A stretch of DNA of 64,000 bases from Mucilaginibacter frigoritolerans (GCF_007830615.1 NZ_VLLI01000001.1:186001-250000), one strand, 5' to 3'; positions 36,199 to 45,917 are shown, counted from the stretch's first letter. The notes: a model not told the origin generated them from the sequence alone. A program made the numbers and translations.

Positions 36199-36558
36199 TT
36201 ATATTAATTTGCCGGAGTTTACAGCCTCCTGTAAGTTGCTCACCTTAAATTTAGGTTTATAAAGTCTGTTTGATAAACGCTTTACCCATTGCGATTTATA
36301 ACCAAATACCGATCTGATTACTTTTACACTTGCTGAACCTGTTGGATAACCATATTTATACCAGCTAAATTTTGACTGATCTATCCTGAACGTTTCAGCA
36401 AATTCGGCAATAAAAAGGTCTATCTCAATATCAACAATGTCCAAGTCAAGATCAATGCTGGTATCCAGGTTTAACGCATGGGGATCAACTTTCCTAATCT
36501 TGTACCTGGTACAGTAATCAACTATAAATTCTTTTAATTGAGGATGTATCTCTTCCAT
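36199..36558 (-). CDS. DUF1493-like protein
   Basis: 119 residues, soluble and acidic N-half. The stretch LNLDTSIDLDLDIVDIEIDL followed by FIAEFAETFRIDQSKFSWYKY resembles DUF1493 proteins, which have an acyl-carrier-like helical fold with a conserved acidic turn. The serine of true carriers is not obvious. Function unknown. Confidence 0.65.
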   Translation of the reverse strand: MEEIHPQLKEFIVDYCTRYKIRKVDPHALNLDTSIDLDLDIVDIEIDLFIAEFAETFRIDQSKFSWYKYGYPTGSASVKVIRSVFGYKSQWVKRLSNRLYKPKFKVSNLQEAVNSGKLI

Positions 36559-36652
36559 TTAAATAAATAGTTTTCGGATCATTTGATTAATGAGACGACA
36601 ATATTTCGGGAAGGTTGCACCCAAACTGCTTTTTGTGCAGGAAATGAATTTT

Positions 36653-37162
36653 TTAGATGGATTTTTCCATCACTATCAGTTCAATGTACTGTTTGGGGAT
36701 ACCGAATTTTTTGTCGGCGTGGAAGGGTAAAATTTCACCAGTTGCCTTATACCCACGGCGCTCATACCAGCTAATCAGTTCATGGCGTGTACTGATTACT
36801 GTCATGCTTAATTGGTTAAGGTTTAACTGTTTGGCATAATCCTCGGCTGCCATCAGCAATTTGCGGCCAATACCGCTATTTTGAAGCAACGGCGAAACGC
36901 TAAACATACCAACATATAGTTTAGGCTGGCGGACTTCCAAATAAACAGATCCGGTAATTTCGCCAGCTTCATTAGTGTTTTTAAGAATAGTAATATCTGG
37001 ATTGTTAAAATAAGAAGTAAGTGTTTCTTCATCAATCCGTAACCCATCAAGTATATCGCTCTCAGTAGTCCAGCCTTTTTTGGAAATTTCGCCGCGATAA
37101 GCACTATTTACTAACTTGTTAAGTTGAGGGACATCACTAATGATAGCTTTTGTTATTGACAT
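36653..37162 (-). CDS. GNAT family N-acetyltransferase
   Basis: 169 residues with the GNAT acetyl-CoA loop in SPLLQNSGIGRKLLMAAE (Q/RxxGxG/A variant QNSGIG), preceded by a strand YVGMFSVSP and followed by LSMTVISTRHELISWYERRGY, the usual motif B. Acceptor substrate unknown. Confidence 0.9.
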   Translation of the reverse strand: MSITKAIISDVPQLNKLVNSAYRGEISKKGWTTESDILDGLRIDEETLTSYFNNPDITILKNTNEAGEITGSVYLEVRQPKLYVGMFSVSPLLQNSGIGRKLLMAAEDYAKQLNLNQLSMTVISTRHELISWYERRGYKATGEILPFHADKKFGIPKQYIELIVMEKSI

Positions 37163-37359
37163 ATTCTTAAAGAAAATACAAACCTAATATTTTTGACAGG
37201 CTGTACAATATTTATTGACTTGACAAGTTTTATGTTTTGTAACATTAATGATTACATTGATATTAATAAAAACCTTTTTTATATTTCGGGGTTTTATTAA
37301 TAATCTTAGTGACCAATTAGGATAGTTGAAAAATGAAATCATTTATAAATAAAAAAGTT

Positions 37360-37515
37360 ATGAAGTTTTTAAAAGTGTTTCTATTAATTATAGTAGCCAT
37401 GTTTACCTTCGGTAGCGCTATGGCTCAAGTAGCAGTTAGGGCCAGAGTTGGCGGTCCTTATCCTCACCATTTTCACCATCATCATATCCGCCATCATCGT
37501 TATCATCACCGTTAG
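37360..37515 (+). CDS. Small secreted histidine-rich protein
   Basis: From the ATG at 37360 the protein is 51 residues: signal MKFLKVFLLIIVAMFTFG...AMA, then a mature part of about 29 residues ending in HHFHHHHIRHHRYHHR. An upstream ATG at 37333 would add nine. The His/Arg tail suggests binding of metal or anionic polymers at the cell surface or periplasm (inference). One of three such small genes in this window. Confidence 0.65.
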   Translation: MKFLKVFLLIIVAMFTFGSAMAQVAVRARVGGPYPHHFHHHHIRHHRYHHR

Positions 37516-37516
37516 T

Positions 37517-37559
37517 AAAATTAAACAGCCTTGCTAAATAAGCAGGGCTGTTTAATTTT
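37517..37559. terminator. Bidirectional terminator
   Basis: Stem of about 19 bp, aattaaacagcc...ggctgtttaatt, flanked by A and T runs, placed between the convergent His-rich and cupin genes. Confidence 0.85.
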
Positions 37560-37893
37560 AAAGGTTTTTATAATCGTCTCTTGCCGGGCTAAAAATATCT
37601 ATCAGTTTGCAATCAGTTATAGCGGTTCCGCTGTGCCATACTTCAGATGGGATAATTGCGAATAATTCTGAATCAAGTATCTGAGGTACATCATTTACCG
37701 TAAGTTCAAATTTTCCTTCAATTACAAATGAGCATTGCTGATGGATGTGCCGGTGCCTGGGCAATGTGCAGCCTGCTTTTACTTCAATAAAATTGATAGT
37801 ATTGGTTGCTGTATGAATTAATTTGGAGAAAAAGCCCGGAGCTATTTCTTTAGCTTCAATATTGCTGAATTGGTGAAAAATGGATTGGTCCAT
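37558..37893 (-). CDS. Cupin domain protein
   Basis: 111 residues, a single small beta barrel. Cupin motif 1 reads GCTLPRHRHIHQQCSFVIEGKF with metal-binding His/Glu; motif 2 is represented by PSEVWHSGTAI. Related small cupins bind a metal and a small ligand; function not assigned. The gene ends inside the terminator region. Confidence 0.85.
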   Translation of the reverse strand: MDQSIFHQFSNIEAKEIAPGFFSKLIHTATNTINFIEVKAGCTLPRHRHIHQQCSFVIEGKFELTVNDVPQILDSELFAIIPSEVWHSGTAITDCKLIDIFSPARDDYKNL

Positions 37894-38344
37894 GTTGATT
37901 AAATGGTTATTTTAAAGCAAGCGCCCTGATTAAGTTCGCTTTTAGTAGTTAAATTAGGCCTCGTGAGGTTGTATCCAACAGGTTGCTTCGATAAAGAAAG
38001 GTCTTGTAACCTGTTGCTTTCATTTTCAGGAATTCTGGCTGAAATAATAGTCGGCTCAATCTTAACAATAATTGTTACCCGCAATTAACAATCAAAAATA
38101 GAAATAATTGTATCTTGATTTTCCATTTTATTGCAGCTTTAATTACGGGTGTTTTTTAATTAAAAGTTTTAATAAATAAGTCCATATATAGTTACGAAAA
38201 AAAAGAGTGTGAGGTTTCTTGGTTTTACCCAAAAAGTCACTGATAAAAGGAGATTTAAAATAAAACAAACTTTATTTAACAGATTAGCTTCTTATATTTA
38301 AGAATATGCTTTTTGACGAGTATATTTAAATAGAATATAATACT
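37894..38344. other. Intergenic stretch upstream of the cupin and Pro/His-rich genes
   Basis: A 451-bp AT-rich gap. A 61-codon frame at 37899-38084 (minus) ends in TKSELNQGACFKITI, which faintly recalls a histidine kinase C-terminus, but too little is present to call a gene. Near 38320 TATATTTA could be the promoter of the plus-strand gene at 38345. Confidence 0.4.
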
Positions 38345-38599
38345 ATGAAATTTAAGAATTTAGTTATCATACTTTTAGTGGCCTGTATGATGCAAACTGT
38401 AAGTGTAAAGGCTGATAATTTTAAGCTTGGCAACATAAGTATTCAGTTGCCACCACCACCAAGGCGCCCACCACCACCACCGCCATTACATATCAAAAAT
38501 CCATTCAGGCATCACCATCATAGCAGAAGGACCCATCATGGAATATCCATACATTTGCCACCGCATCCAAAAGGTCCGCCGCCACCGCCAAGACCATAA
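38345..38599 (+). CDS. Small secreted proline/histidine-rich protein
   Basis: 84 residues: Sec signal MKFKNLVIILLVACMMQTVSVKA, then a mature part dominated by polyproline runs (LPPPPRRPPPPPP, KGPPPPPRP) flanking FRHHHHSRRTHHG. No fold is expected apart from polyproline helix; the His cluster could bind metals. No family recognised. Confidence 0.65.
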   Translation: MKFKNLVIILLVACMMQTVSVKADNFKLGNISIQLPPPPRRPPPPPPLHIKNPFRHHHHSRRTHHGISIHLPPHPKGPPPPPRP

Positions 38600-38626
38600 A
38601 CTAAAATATTAAAAATGATACTACTA

Positions 38627-38664
38627 TTATAAAAGCTCTTCACCTATTTGATGAGCTTTTATAA
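38627..38664 (+). terminator. Intrinsic terminator of the Pro/His-rich gene
   Basis: Arms ttataaaagctc / gagcttttataa, 14-nt loop, followed by TTTTGATTT. Confidence 0.75.
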
Positions 38665-38742
38665 TTTTGATTTATTAGTAGTATGAGGTAACTTGTTGCA
38701 TAGTGAACCTGGAACTATAAATACTTTTACCAATTTATTGAA

Positions 38743-39645
38743 ATGGCATTTATTGATTATTACCAAATTTTAGGCATTACAAAAACAGCCACTGAAAAAG
38801 AGGTTAAAAATGCTTACCGTAAGCTTGCACGTAAGTATCATCCGGATTTGAACCCTAATGATGCTGAAGCGAATAAGAAGTTTCAGCAATTAAATGAAGC
38901 TAATGAAGTATTAAGCGATCCTGAAAAGAGGAAGAAATACGACAAATATGGAGAAAACTGGGAACGTGGTGAGGAGTATGAAAAATATACTCAACAACAG
39001 CAAAATAGCAGACAGAGTACCTATGGTGGTGGGCAATCATCAGGTTTTGAAGGTTTTGGCGGTGATGATTTTTCTGATTTCTTTCAATCCATGTTCGGGC
39101 AGGGCGGAGGTTCAGCAAGAGGGCGGCAAACCAAATACCGTGGGCAAGATTTGAATGCCGAATTGCACCTTGACTTGAAGGAAGCTGCTGAAACACATAA
39201 ACAAGCTTTAACGGTTAACGGAAAAAATATAAGAATAACTATACCTGCAGGTGTTGAAAACGGACAAACTATAAAAATTGCAGGGCATGGGGCTGCAGGC
39301 GCAAATGGCGGCCCGGCAGGAGATTTGTTTATTAAATTTATTATTGCTGATGATCCTCATTTTAAAAGAGATGGCAGCAATTTATTTACTACTGTTAAGC
39401 TTGATATTTATACTGCAGTACTGGGTGGTGAAGTAATGATTGAAACACTGAATGGCAAGGTGAAAATAAAAGTAAAACCCGAAACCCAAAACGGCACCAA
39501 AGTTAAGCTAAAAGGGAAGGGCCTGCCTGTTTACAAAAAGGAAAACGAATTTGGTGATTTATATGTGACTTATGATATTCAGATACCTGTTAATATTACA
39601 GAAAAGCAAAAAAAACTATTTGAACAATTAAAGGATGAAAGTTAG
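38743..39645 (+). CDS. cbpA: DnaJ-type co-chaperone CbpA
   Basis: Stimulates DnaK ATPase. 300 residues: J domain at 1-70 with the HPD motif in KYHPDLNP, a Gly/Gln-rich linker (about 85-130), and the two C-terminal substrate-binding beta domains; the cysteine-rich zinc domain of DnaJ is absent, which separates CbpA from DnaJ. The modulator gene cbpM follows 41 bp downstream, confirming the pairing. Confidence 0.93.
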   Translation: MAFIDYYQILGITKTATEKEVKNAYRKLARKYHPDLNPNDAEANKKFQQLNEANEVLSDPEKRKKYDKYGENWERGEEYEKYTQQQQNSRQSTYGGGQSSGFEGFGGDDFSDFFQSMFGQGGGSARGRQTKYRGQDLNAELHLDLKEAAETHKQALTVNGKNIRITIPAGVENGQTIKIAGHGAAGANGGPAGDLFIKFIIADDPHFKRDGSNLFTTVKLDIYTAVLGGEVMIETLNGKVKIKVKPETQNGTKVKLKGKGLPVYKKENEFGDLYVTYDIQIPVNITEKQKKLFEQLKDES

Positions 39646-39686
39646 GATCAAGGGTAAATGAGGACGTAAATAATAAACAAATTAAC

Positions 39687-39965
39687 ATGACCAATTTAAT
39701 AGCCACCACAGAAATATGTACCTACCATAATGTAACGTACACTTTTATCAGCTCGTTAAATGAAGCCGGACTTTTGGAGTTGGAAGAGATTAATCATACT
39801 ACTTATATTACCGAAAGCGAACTGCAAAAACTTGAAAAAATGATTAGAATGCATCAGGAGCTTGAAATAAATATTGCAGGCATTGAAGCAATAACTCATT
39901 TATTGCAAAAAGTTGAGCAAATGCAGGAAGAACTGCGTGTTTTGAAAAACAGACTCAGAAACTAA
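39687..39965 (+). CDS. cbpM: Chaperone modulator CbpM
   Basis: 92 residues. Begins with a short strand-rich part (TTEICTYHNVTYTFISSL), followed by LLELEEINHTTYITESELQK resembling the MerR-like motif of CbpM, and a C-terminal coiled helix (LLQKVEQMQEELRVLKNRL). In E. coli CbpM binds the J domain of CbpA and inhibits it. Adjacent to cbpA on the same strand. Confidence 0.8.
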   Translation: MTNLIATTEICTYHNVTYTFISSLNEAGLLELEEINHTTYITESELQKLEKMIRMHQELEINIAGIEAITHLLQKVEQMQEELRVLKNRLRN

Positions 39966-39978
39966 GTTTTTGATGGCC

Positions 39979-41661
39979 TTAAAGCAGGTATTTTCGCTTT
40001 AATTCTTCGCTTACTATATAAGCATCTTCTACTATTGATTCGGGGAATCCTATAGTTTCTAAAATTGCAATGCCATTTTTATTCTTTAGTACTCCTGTTT
40101 TTATTCTGTAATCAAAAACAAGGCGAGTATCACTAACAGATTCTTCAAACGAATAAACAGCATATTCATTATCCAGCAGGTCCGCCAGTTCCAGATCATG
40201 TGTTGATACGTAAAGGAAATTTTTATTTTCAGTTAAATAATTAAGTACTGACTTTGCTGCAGCTATCCTCTCAATTGTATTGGTACCCCTAAATATTTCA
40301 TCAATAATAATTAAGCTTTTAATAGGCTCATCAGCACCGCTTTGGTTAATAATATCCAATATAGATAGTGCTTCTGCCTGGAAATAACTTTTGTTTTCGC
40401 TCAACTCATCATTGGTGCGGATGCTGGTTTGTATTTTAAGCAATGGTGCCTTGTAAGCTTTTGTACAGGTGGTGTAAATAGTTTGTGCCAGCAAAGTATT
40501 TATTGCTATTGATTTAATAAAGGTAGTTTTACCAGACATATTTGACCCAGTTATCAAAACACCTTCGTCAGAATGAGTATGAATAGAATTTGGAACACAA
40601 TTATAGATTAATGGATGATACATTTCCTGCAGATCCATTTCCTGCTTTTCGGTGAAAAATGTAGGTTTACTATAAAATGGTAAACCCGAGCGAACGGATA
40701 TAACAGCAATAAGACTATCAATTTCTGCCACGTATTCATATATCACTTTAATATTATCACGGTATTTATTGATTCGTTTTACCGATGTAGTAAACATCAG
40801 GGGCTCAATAAGAAATAATCCTTTTATAAACTTAAAAATGGCATAGCTTAAAGTTTCGGGGTCATCGGCAAGCTTGCTTTCAAAGCTTACCAGTTTTAAA
40901 GTGCGAATAAGACCTGATAGCTTATTTATACTCTCTTTAACCTGTTCATCAGCTTCAAAACTTACTTTTTTTAATAACTTTTTGGCAACATTGTTTAATA
41001 TTACCAATTGTGGTAATGAGCGGGTATAGGTTGATATTTTATTTCTTGTTCCGTAATGAACGGCAATATTACTTGCAATTAATAGTAAAAGAACTCCAAA
41101 GCAGGCCAGGTTGGGTACCGCAATTAAGGATATGATTAAGCCAACAATTGCTATACCTGATATGCGAACGAAAAACCTTAATGGAGCGATCATTAACCAC
41201 TCATGTTTTTTTAAGAACAAATCTGCAATGTAATAAGCATCTATATTGTTAAGTCTGGCAAGCTCCATCTCAAAGCTTTCAAGATCTGGTCGTGGTAAAT
41301 TGAACTTTTCAACTTTTTTATCAAATCTTAATAAGTTTTCAATGTTGGTTTCAGGAATAAAAAGCTTTTTATATAAATACTGCTTACCAGGTTTAGAGTT
41401 TGCACGGTCAATAAAATTGAATAAGTTATTCAGGTCAAGATCTTCAGCTGTTACATATGCCAATTTAGCAGGATTATCTTCAGCGTTTAAATAGGCAGCA
41501 ATTAGCTTGAAATTTCGCCTTGCATTTACCGGACGAGCCCATTTATTTCTAATTCTTTCTAGTTTTCTTGCCGTTCTATTGCGTTTATCGTAATAATTAT
41601 AAACGTTAAAACCAACAAGAATAAGTGCAAGTACCAGTACGGTGACTAACCAATAAAACAT
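39979..41661 (-). CDS. Membrane-anchored MutS-like ATPase
   Basis: 560 residues. The C-terminal 190 residues are a MutS-type ABC ATPase: Walker A TGSNMSGKTT (372-379), NDELSENKSYFQAE resembling the MutS signature region, Walker B LIIIDEIFRGTN and STHDLELA. The core clamp helices are present, but the mismatch-recognition domains of MutS1 and the Smr domain of MutS2 are missing. Hydrophobic segments at about 2-20 and 165-200 indicate a membrane-bound protein. DNA mismatch repair is therefore unlikely; the real role is unknown. Confidence 0.85.
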   Translation of the reverse strand: MFYWLVTVLVLALILVGFNVYNYYDKRNRTARKLERIRNKWARPVNARRNFKLIAAYLNAEDNPAKLAYVTAEDLDLNNLFNFIDRANSKPGKQYLYKKLFIPETNIENLLRFDKKVEKFNLPRPDLESFEMELARLNNIDAYYIADLFLKKHEWLMIAPLRFFVRISGIAIVGLIISLIAVPNLACFGVLLLLIASNIAVHYGTRNKISTYTRSLPQLVILNNVAKKLLKKVSFEADEQVKESINKLSGLIRTLKLVSFESKLADDPETLSYAIFKFIKGLFLIEPLMFTTSVKRINKYRDNIKVIYEYVAEIDSLIAVISVRSGLPFYSKPTFFTEKQEMDLQEMYHPLIYNCVPNSIHTHSDEGVLITGSNMSGKTTFIKSIAINTLLAQTIYTTCTKAYKAPLLKIQTSIRTNDELSENKSYFQAEALSILDIINQSGADEPIKSLIIIDEIFRGTNTIERIAAAKSVLNYLTENKNFLYVSTHDLELADLLDNEYAVYSFEESVSDTRLVFDYRIKTGVLKNKNGIAILETIGFPESIVEDAYIVSEELKRKYLL

Positions 41662-41845
41662 ATTTAAGCTAAGTGAAAAGTGTTGAAATATACTCTTTAA
41701 AAAAACCTACTGTAAATCTATTTAATCTTTAACAATAACCAATAGTTATATTGGTAATTAATTATAAATATAAGTATGCTTTAAAGGAGTATGGCTTTGT
41801 ACGTTTATAACTGTTTAAGTGTTATTGTAAACTTTTGATTTGGAT

Positions 41846-42622
41846 CTATTTTTTATTATTTAAAAAACCTGTTAAAGCTTGCTGGGTAAATTCTGAAAGC
41901 ACTAATTCTCCACTAATTGCTGCACGGTGAGTTAGTAATTGATCCCAGTCTGCAGTGCCTTCCCATAAAATCTCTTTTAACCCATGCAAGGCTTCCGGAT
42001 GATAGGAGGCCAGTTTTTGAGTAAGCTCAATTAAAGCAGAGTCAAGCGAATCAATATCCGGATATATCTCATTGTATAAGCCCTTTTCTTTGGCCCACTG
42101 TGCTGTTTGGAAATCAACCGCACGGATAGTAAGTTGTGAAAATGCAGACAAACCTATTTTGCGGATAACTGCCGGCGATATAACAAAAGGGCCTATACCG
42201 ATTGCCAATTCGCTTAACTTTATTGAAGCAGCTTCAGTTGCCAGGCAGTAATCGGCAGCACAGGCGATACCAACGCCTCCTCCAACAGCTTTACCCTGAA
42301 TACGTGCAATGATAATTTTGGGCGATTTACGACATGCATTTATAACGTTTGCAAAGCCAGAAAAAAATTCTGCACCGGCTTGTTTATCTTTTATCTGTAA
42401 TAGTTCATCAAAGCTGGCTCCGGCGCAAAAAGTTCTGTTGCCTTCACTTTTGAGTACAATAATGCGGGTTTGGCTATCACTTCCGGCCTCATTAATTTTT
42501 GCAGTTAATTCATCAAGTAATACCGCCGGTAAGGAGTTTTGAGCAGGATGGTAAAAGCTGATGGTAGCAATACCATTTTCGCTGATGTTTAAAGTTACAG
42601 TTCCGTTATTGGTCAAGGACAT
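41846..42622 (-). CDS. Enoyl-CoA hydratase/isomerase family protein
   Basis: 258 residues, crotonase fold. Oxyanion-hole strands are visible in FCAGASFDEL and GKAVGGGVGIACAADYCLA, and the catalytic region LSELAIGIGPFVISPAVIRKIG follows. The GPFVISPAV form, instead of the usual PxxGGT, recalls the methylglutaconyl-CoA hydratase branch of leucine degradation; this assignment is tentative. Single gene. Confidence 0.85.
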   Translation of the reverse strand: MSLTNNGTVTLNISENGIATISFYHPAQNSLPAVLLDELTAKINEAGSDSQTRIIVLKSEGNRTFCAGASFDELLQIKDKQAGAEFFSGFANVINACRKSPKIIIARIQGKAVGGGVGIACAADYCLATEAASIKLSELAIGIGPFVISPAVIRKIGLSAFSQLTIRAVDFQTAQWAKEKGLYNEIYPDIDSLDSALIELTQKLASYHPEALHGLKEILWEGTADWDQLLTHRAAISGELVLSEFTQQALTGFLNNKK

Positions 42623-42810
42623 GGGTTTATCCGGGTGAATGGTGTTTTCAAATTTAAATAAAATATGGATGATTTATTGCGATCTGTCTGTCCCACAAAA
42701 ATACGGTACAGAATGGTACACGTGATGTGTAATGAATCAACAGGTTACTGAAAGTCAATTAGTTATGCATGATGATGGGCCATGCTGGGACAAAATGGGC
42801 TAAATTTTGC

Positions 42811-42839
42811 AAAAAACAAGGTTCTTGTCGGGACAAGAA
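42811..42839 (-). terminator. Terminator of the acyltransferase-LytSR operon
   Basis: Perfect 8-bp palindrome ttcttgtc gg gacaagaa; on the minus strand it is followed by CCTTGTTTTTTG. Lies about 50 bp past the response regulator stop. Confidence 0.65.
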
Positions 42840-42891
42840 TATTGCTTTTGTTGTGGAAACATCATTGATTTGAAAACCTCTTGTTAGGATG

Positions 42892-43587
42892 TTATTTTAC
42901 TATCACCCCCAAAACTTCTTCACGTAAATATTTACTAACTGGCACCTGGTGTTTTTGAATGTGCAGGGTATTGCCTTCTATACTTTCAACTTTGTTGATG
43001 GCTGCTATGTATGATTTATGTGTTTGAATAAATTTCCCTGCGGGTAGTTTCTCCAATAAGGCTTTTATAGTTGTATGAATAATAAGTTTTTTATTTTCAA
43101 GATGTACGGCCGCATAGTTTTCCATCCCTTCGATAAATAATATTTCATCAAAGCATATTTTTTCCAGCTTGCCATTGCTTTTTGCAAACATGTAGGGGAT
43201 CGTTGCCAGACTTTTATCTTCTCTTACAGCAAAATAGTCACGTGCTTTCCAGGCCGCCTTTAAAAAGCGCTCATATGATATGGGTTTAAGTAAATAATCA
43301 AGCACATCTAATTCAAAACCTTGCAGGGCATACTGTTCATAAGCTGTTGTGAATATTACTTTTGGCGGTTTGGATAATGCCCTGATAAATTCAATACCGG
43401 TAATATGAGGCATTTGAATATCCAGGAAAAGTAAATCTACAGGTTGTTGTTGGAGCATGTCGCTTAATTGGATAGCATCTTCACAAGTACCTTTCAAGTC
43501 AAGGAAGCCTATTTTTTCGATATATCCCTGCAAGCCTTTGCGGGCAAAGGGTTCATCGTCAGTTATGATGCAGGTAATGTTATTCAT
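42892..43587 (-). CDS. LytTR family response regulator
   Basis: 231 residues. Receiver domain (1-120) with acidic DD at 10-11, phospho-acceptor Asp56 in LLFLDIQMPHITG and Lys in LLKPISYERF; C-terminal LytTR DNA-binding domain (about 130-228) with ILFIEGMENYAAVH and FIQTHKSYIAAINKVESIEG. Its start overlaps the sensor kinase stop by 8 bp. Candidate target repeats lie upstream of the operon at 45918-45948. Confidence 0.94.
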   Translation of the reverse strand: MNNITCIITDDEPFARKGLQGYIEKIGFLDLKGTCEDAIQLSDMLQQQPVDLLFLDIQMPHITGIEFIRALSKPPKVIFTTAYEQYALQGFELDVLDYLLKPISYERFLKAAWKARDYFAVREDKSLATIPYMFAKSNGKLEKICFDEILFIEGMENYAAVHLENKKLIIHTTIKALLEKLPAGKFIQTHKSYIAAINKVESIEGNTLHIQKHQVPVSKYLREEVLGVIVK

Positions 43588-44623
43588 AATCTAATTTTAA
43601 TTCAGCAATAAAAGTTCCGTTTTCTTTTGCAGTAAACAATGAATGTTTTTGCGGATAAAGCAGGTCCAGCCGTCGCTTTAAATTTTCGATGCCAATACCA
43701 CCTGTCCGGATTATTGGCGGGACAAAATCAGGTATTGAATTCTCAACCCTAAAGATGATCTGGCCATTATCCAGTTTTGCATCTATTAATAAATTGTAAT
43801 TGCCGCCAATAAATTTAAAGGCATTTTCAACCAGGGGAAGAAATAATAGCGGGTAAACCAACTGGCCATTCAATCCTTTATCAAAATTAACTTCTAATTG
43901 CAATTTATCACTGCTGCGTATTTTTTGCAGGTCGATAAAGCTTTGCAGATATTCTATTTCGTTCATAACAGGTACCTGTTGCTGCTGGTCATACAATTGG
44001 TATCGCAGCAGCTCAGAAAATTTTTCAATGCTGTTTTTTGCCCCCTGCAGGTCATCATCCATCTGAAAATAAATGGTGTTGAGCGCGTTGAACAAAAAAT
44101 GCGGATGGTATTGTGCCTTTAAAAATTTAAGCTCAGTTTCCAGGTGCTCGTTGGTCACTTTTTCTAATTGTAACTTATTATCTACATAGGCATGCAACCA
44201 TATACTGCTGCGGGCCATGCCATAATATACTATGGCATAAAGTGTTGGTATCATATTAATGTCGGCTATATCCGCCCAGGATATCCAGAAGGGATTCCAA
44301 TCCTGGTGCAAGGTTATATCCATCGGTACAAATACAATATTTACCAATATAAGGTTAACAGCTACCAATATAACCAGTTCTTTAACTATACCCTTGTAGC
44401 TTAATTGTGCGGGCCAATGTTTGTTATAATAGTTGAAAAGTCTTTGGAAAAGATAAATCGCAGTATAGCCAACAAATATAGAGCAGGTTATTTCAACAGC
44501 ATTTATGTAAAATTGCCTTTCCCAAAACCGTTCCTTTACGTCGGTATCATGCAACAGCCTTACGGTAAAATATACCAGCAGGCCGTATATTGCGGGGAAA
44601 ATATATTTTCTGAAAAATTTCAT
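43580..44623 (-). CDS. LytS/YehU-type sensor histidine kinase
   Basis: 347 residues. Four transmembrane helices in residues 1-150, then the His_kinase domain with phospho-accepting His in KAQYHPHFLFNALNTIYF and an ATPase domain (PLVENAFKF, GGIGIENLKRRLDLLYP). Partner of the LytTR regulator downstream and in operon with the acyltransferase upstream (19-bp gap). Signal unknown; there is no large extracellular sensor domain. Confidence 0.93.
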   Translation of the reverse strand: MKFFRKYIFPAIYGLLVYFTVRLLHDTDVKERFWERQFYINAVEITCSIFVGYTAIYLFQRLFNYYNKHWPAQLSYKGIVKELVILVAVNLILVNIVFVPMDITLHQDWNPFWISWADIADINMIPTLYAIVYYGMARSSIWLHAYVDNKLQLEKVTNEHLETELKFLKAQYHPHFLFNALNTIYFQMDDDLQGAKNSIEKFSELLRYQLYDQQQQVPVMNEIEYLQSFIDLQKIRSSDKLQLEVNFDKGLNGQLVYPLLFLPLVENAFKFIGGNYNLLIDAKLDNGQIIFRVENSIPDFVPPIIRTGGIGIENLKRRLDLLYPQKHSLFTAKENGTFIAELKLDYE

Positions 44624-44641
44624 CAGTTCAATTTACAAATA

Positions 44642-45862
44642 TCAGGCAGAAAGCGCTGCAATCTCTTTTAAATTTTGAGGCTCATTTACACTATCTGACT
44701 TTTTTTCTGTTTTTGATTTCGGTTTCATACCAAACAGAAAACGGGTAACAGCATATGGACGTACCAGTAAGTGATAAATTCCAACGGTGATAAAAAGGGT
44801 CATAGCAACCGTGTACAAATACTTTGATAAAATACTTTCATTGGGTACTTGCACAATATAATATACCAGCACTACAATAACAGTTTGGTGCAGAATGTAA
44901 AAAGGATAAACGGCCTGGTTTAAATAATCAAGCACTTTGAGTTTACGATTCAGGTATTTTTTACCATACCCTACCAGTGCTAATACCCATCCCCATGCTA
45001 CTATAGGGGGGAGTATGAAAAATAAAGGATTAAATGCATCAGTATGGAATGGCCACGCTTCATGGCCAGGTTCAATTTTATTCCAGCGTAAATAATCGAG
45101 CAATAAAAAGCTTAAAAAGCCAATAGTGAGGGCGAAGCGACGGTTGCGTTCAAGGCTATCCATCAGTTTAGACTGGGTAATACAGATAAAACCCGCCAGA
45201 AGGAAAAACAACCAGTAAACAAAGTAAACACCATCATGCACAAGGTCATTGGTTTCAGGATGGTTTTGGGCTAACAAGGCATACCAGATAATGCCGGGTA
45301 GCATAATCAGGTAAATCCATTTACCGTTGGCCAATAGTGCCAGTTTGGCTTTTAGAGCAACGCTTTTTGGTGATGCCATCCAGGCGAATAATGGTGCGAA
45401 CAGGATATCATATATAAATAAGTATACAATAAACCATAAATGATGCCAGCTAAAACTACCCTTAGGATAAGGAACAAAGTTGAACACCGTTTTATAAAAA
45501 CCCCAGAAAGTGCCGGTATATCCTTTGTCTAGCCATTCCATATAAATTTGAGGGGGTACAATAACCAGCATGCCGAAAAGTACCGGAATAAACAGTCTGC
45601 GGAATCTTAAGCCTATAAAATTCAGGCTGCTTCGGCGTTGCATCATAAAATAGCTTACTGTGCCCGAGATGAAAAACAACAGCGGCATCCTGAACAAATG
45701 CAGAAAGAGATTTGATTCCATCATGAGGTAGCTGGTATCGTGGTTTTTGATGTGCCATGAATTTTCCGCTACGTATGGCATGGCCGAATGGAAGAATAAT
45801 ACTCCCACTATGGAGAATATTCTTAACCAGTCGAGATAGGTTTGGCGTTGTGAGGTTTCCAT
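44642..45862 (-). CDS. Acyltransferase family 3 membrane protein
   Basis: About 406 residues from the ATG at 45862 (METSQRQTYLDWLRIFSIVG); an upstream in-frame ATG at 45892 adds ten. Ten or so transmembrane helices, N-terminal LDWLRIFSIVGVLFFHSAMPY with the conserved catalytic-type His, and SWHHLWFIVYLFIYD. Family members O-acylate sugars or surface polymers. Heads an operon with a LytS-LytR pair, so modification of the surface under that system's control is suggested. Confidence 0.9.
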   Translation of the reverse strand: METSQRQTYLDWLRIFSIVGVLFFHSAMPYVAENSWHIKNHDTSYLMMESNLFLHLFRMPLLFFISGTVSYFMMQRRSSLNFIGLRFRRLFIPVLFGMLVIVPPQIYMEWLDKGYTGTFWGFYKTVFNFVPYPKGSFSWHHLWFIVYLFIYDILFAPLFAWMASPKSVALKAKLALLANGKWIYLIMLPGIIWYALLAQNHPETNDLVHDGVYFVYWLFFLLAGFICITQSKLMDSLERNRRFALTIGFLSFLLLDYLRWNKIEPGHEAWPFHTDAFNPLFFILPPIVAWGWVLALVGYGKKYLNRKLKVLDYLNQAVYPFYILHQTVIVVLVYYIVQVPNESILSKYLYTVAMTLFITVGIYHLLVRPYAVTRFLFGMKPKSKTEKKSDSVNEPQNLKEIAALSA

Positions 45863-45917
45863 TGTTTTGAATTTTTCATAAAGAAACCTCACTATTGTTA
45901 ACTACAGAAACATTTTT

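Noticed and set aside
37899..38084. 61-codon minus-strand frame ending TKSELNQGACFKITI, similar to a histidine kinase tail
   Set aside because: Only the last 15 residues recall a kinase ATPase end; no N, G1 or G2 boxes upstream, and the flanking DNA is non-coding. Too weak to call even as a remnant.
42700..42840. Possible small RNA or riboswitch in the gap before the enoyl-CoA hydratase
   Set aside because: The only structure is a short palindrome that fits the LytSR operon terminator; no riboswitch core was recognised.
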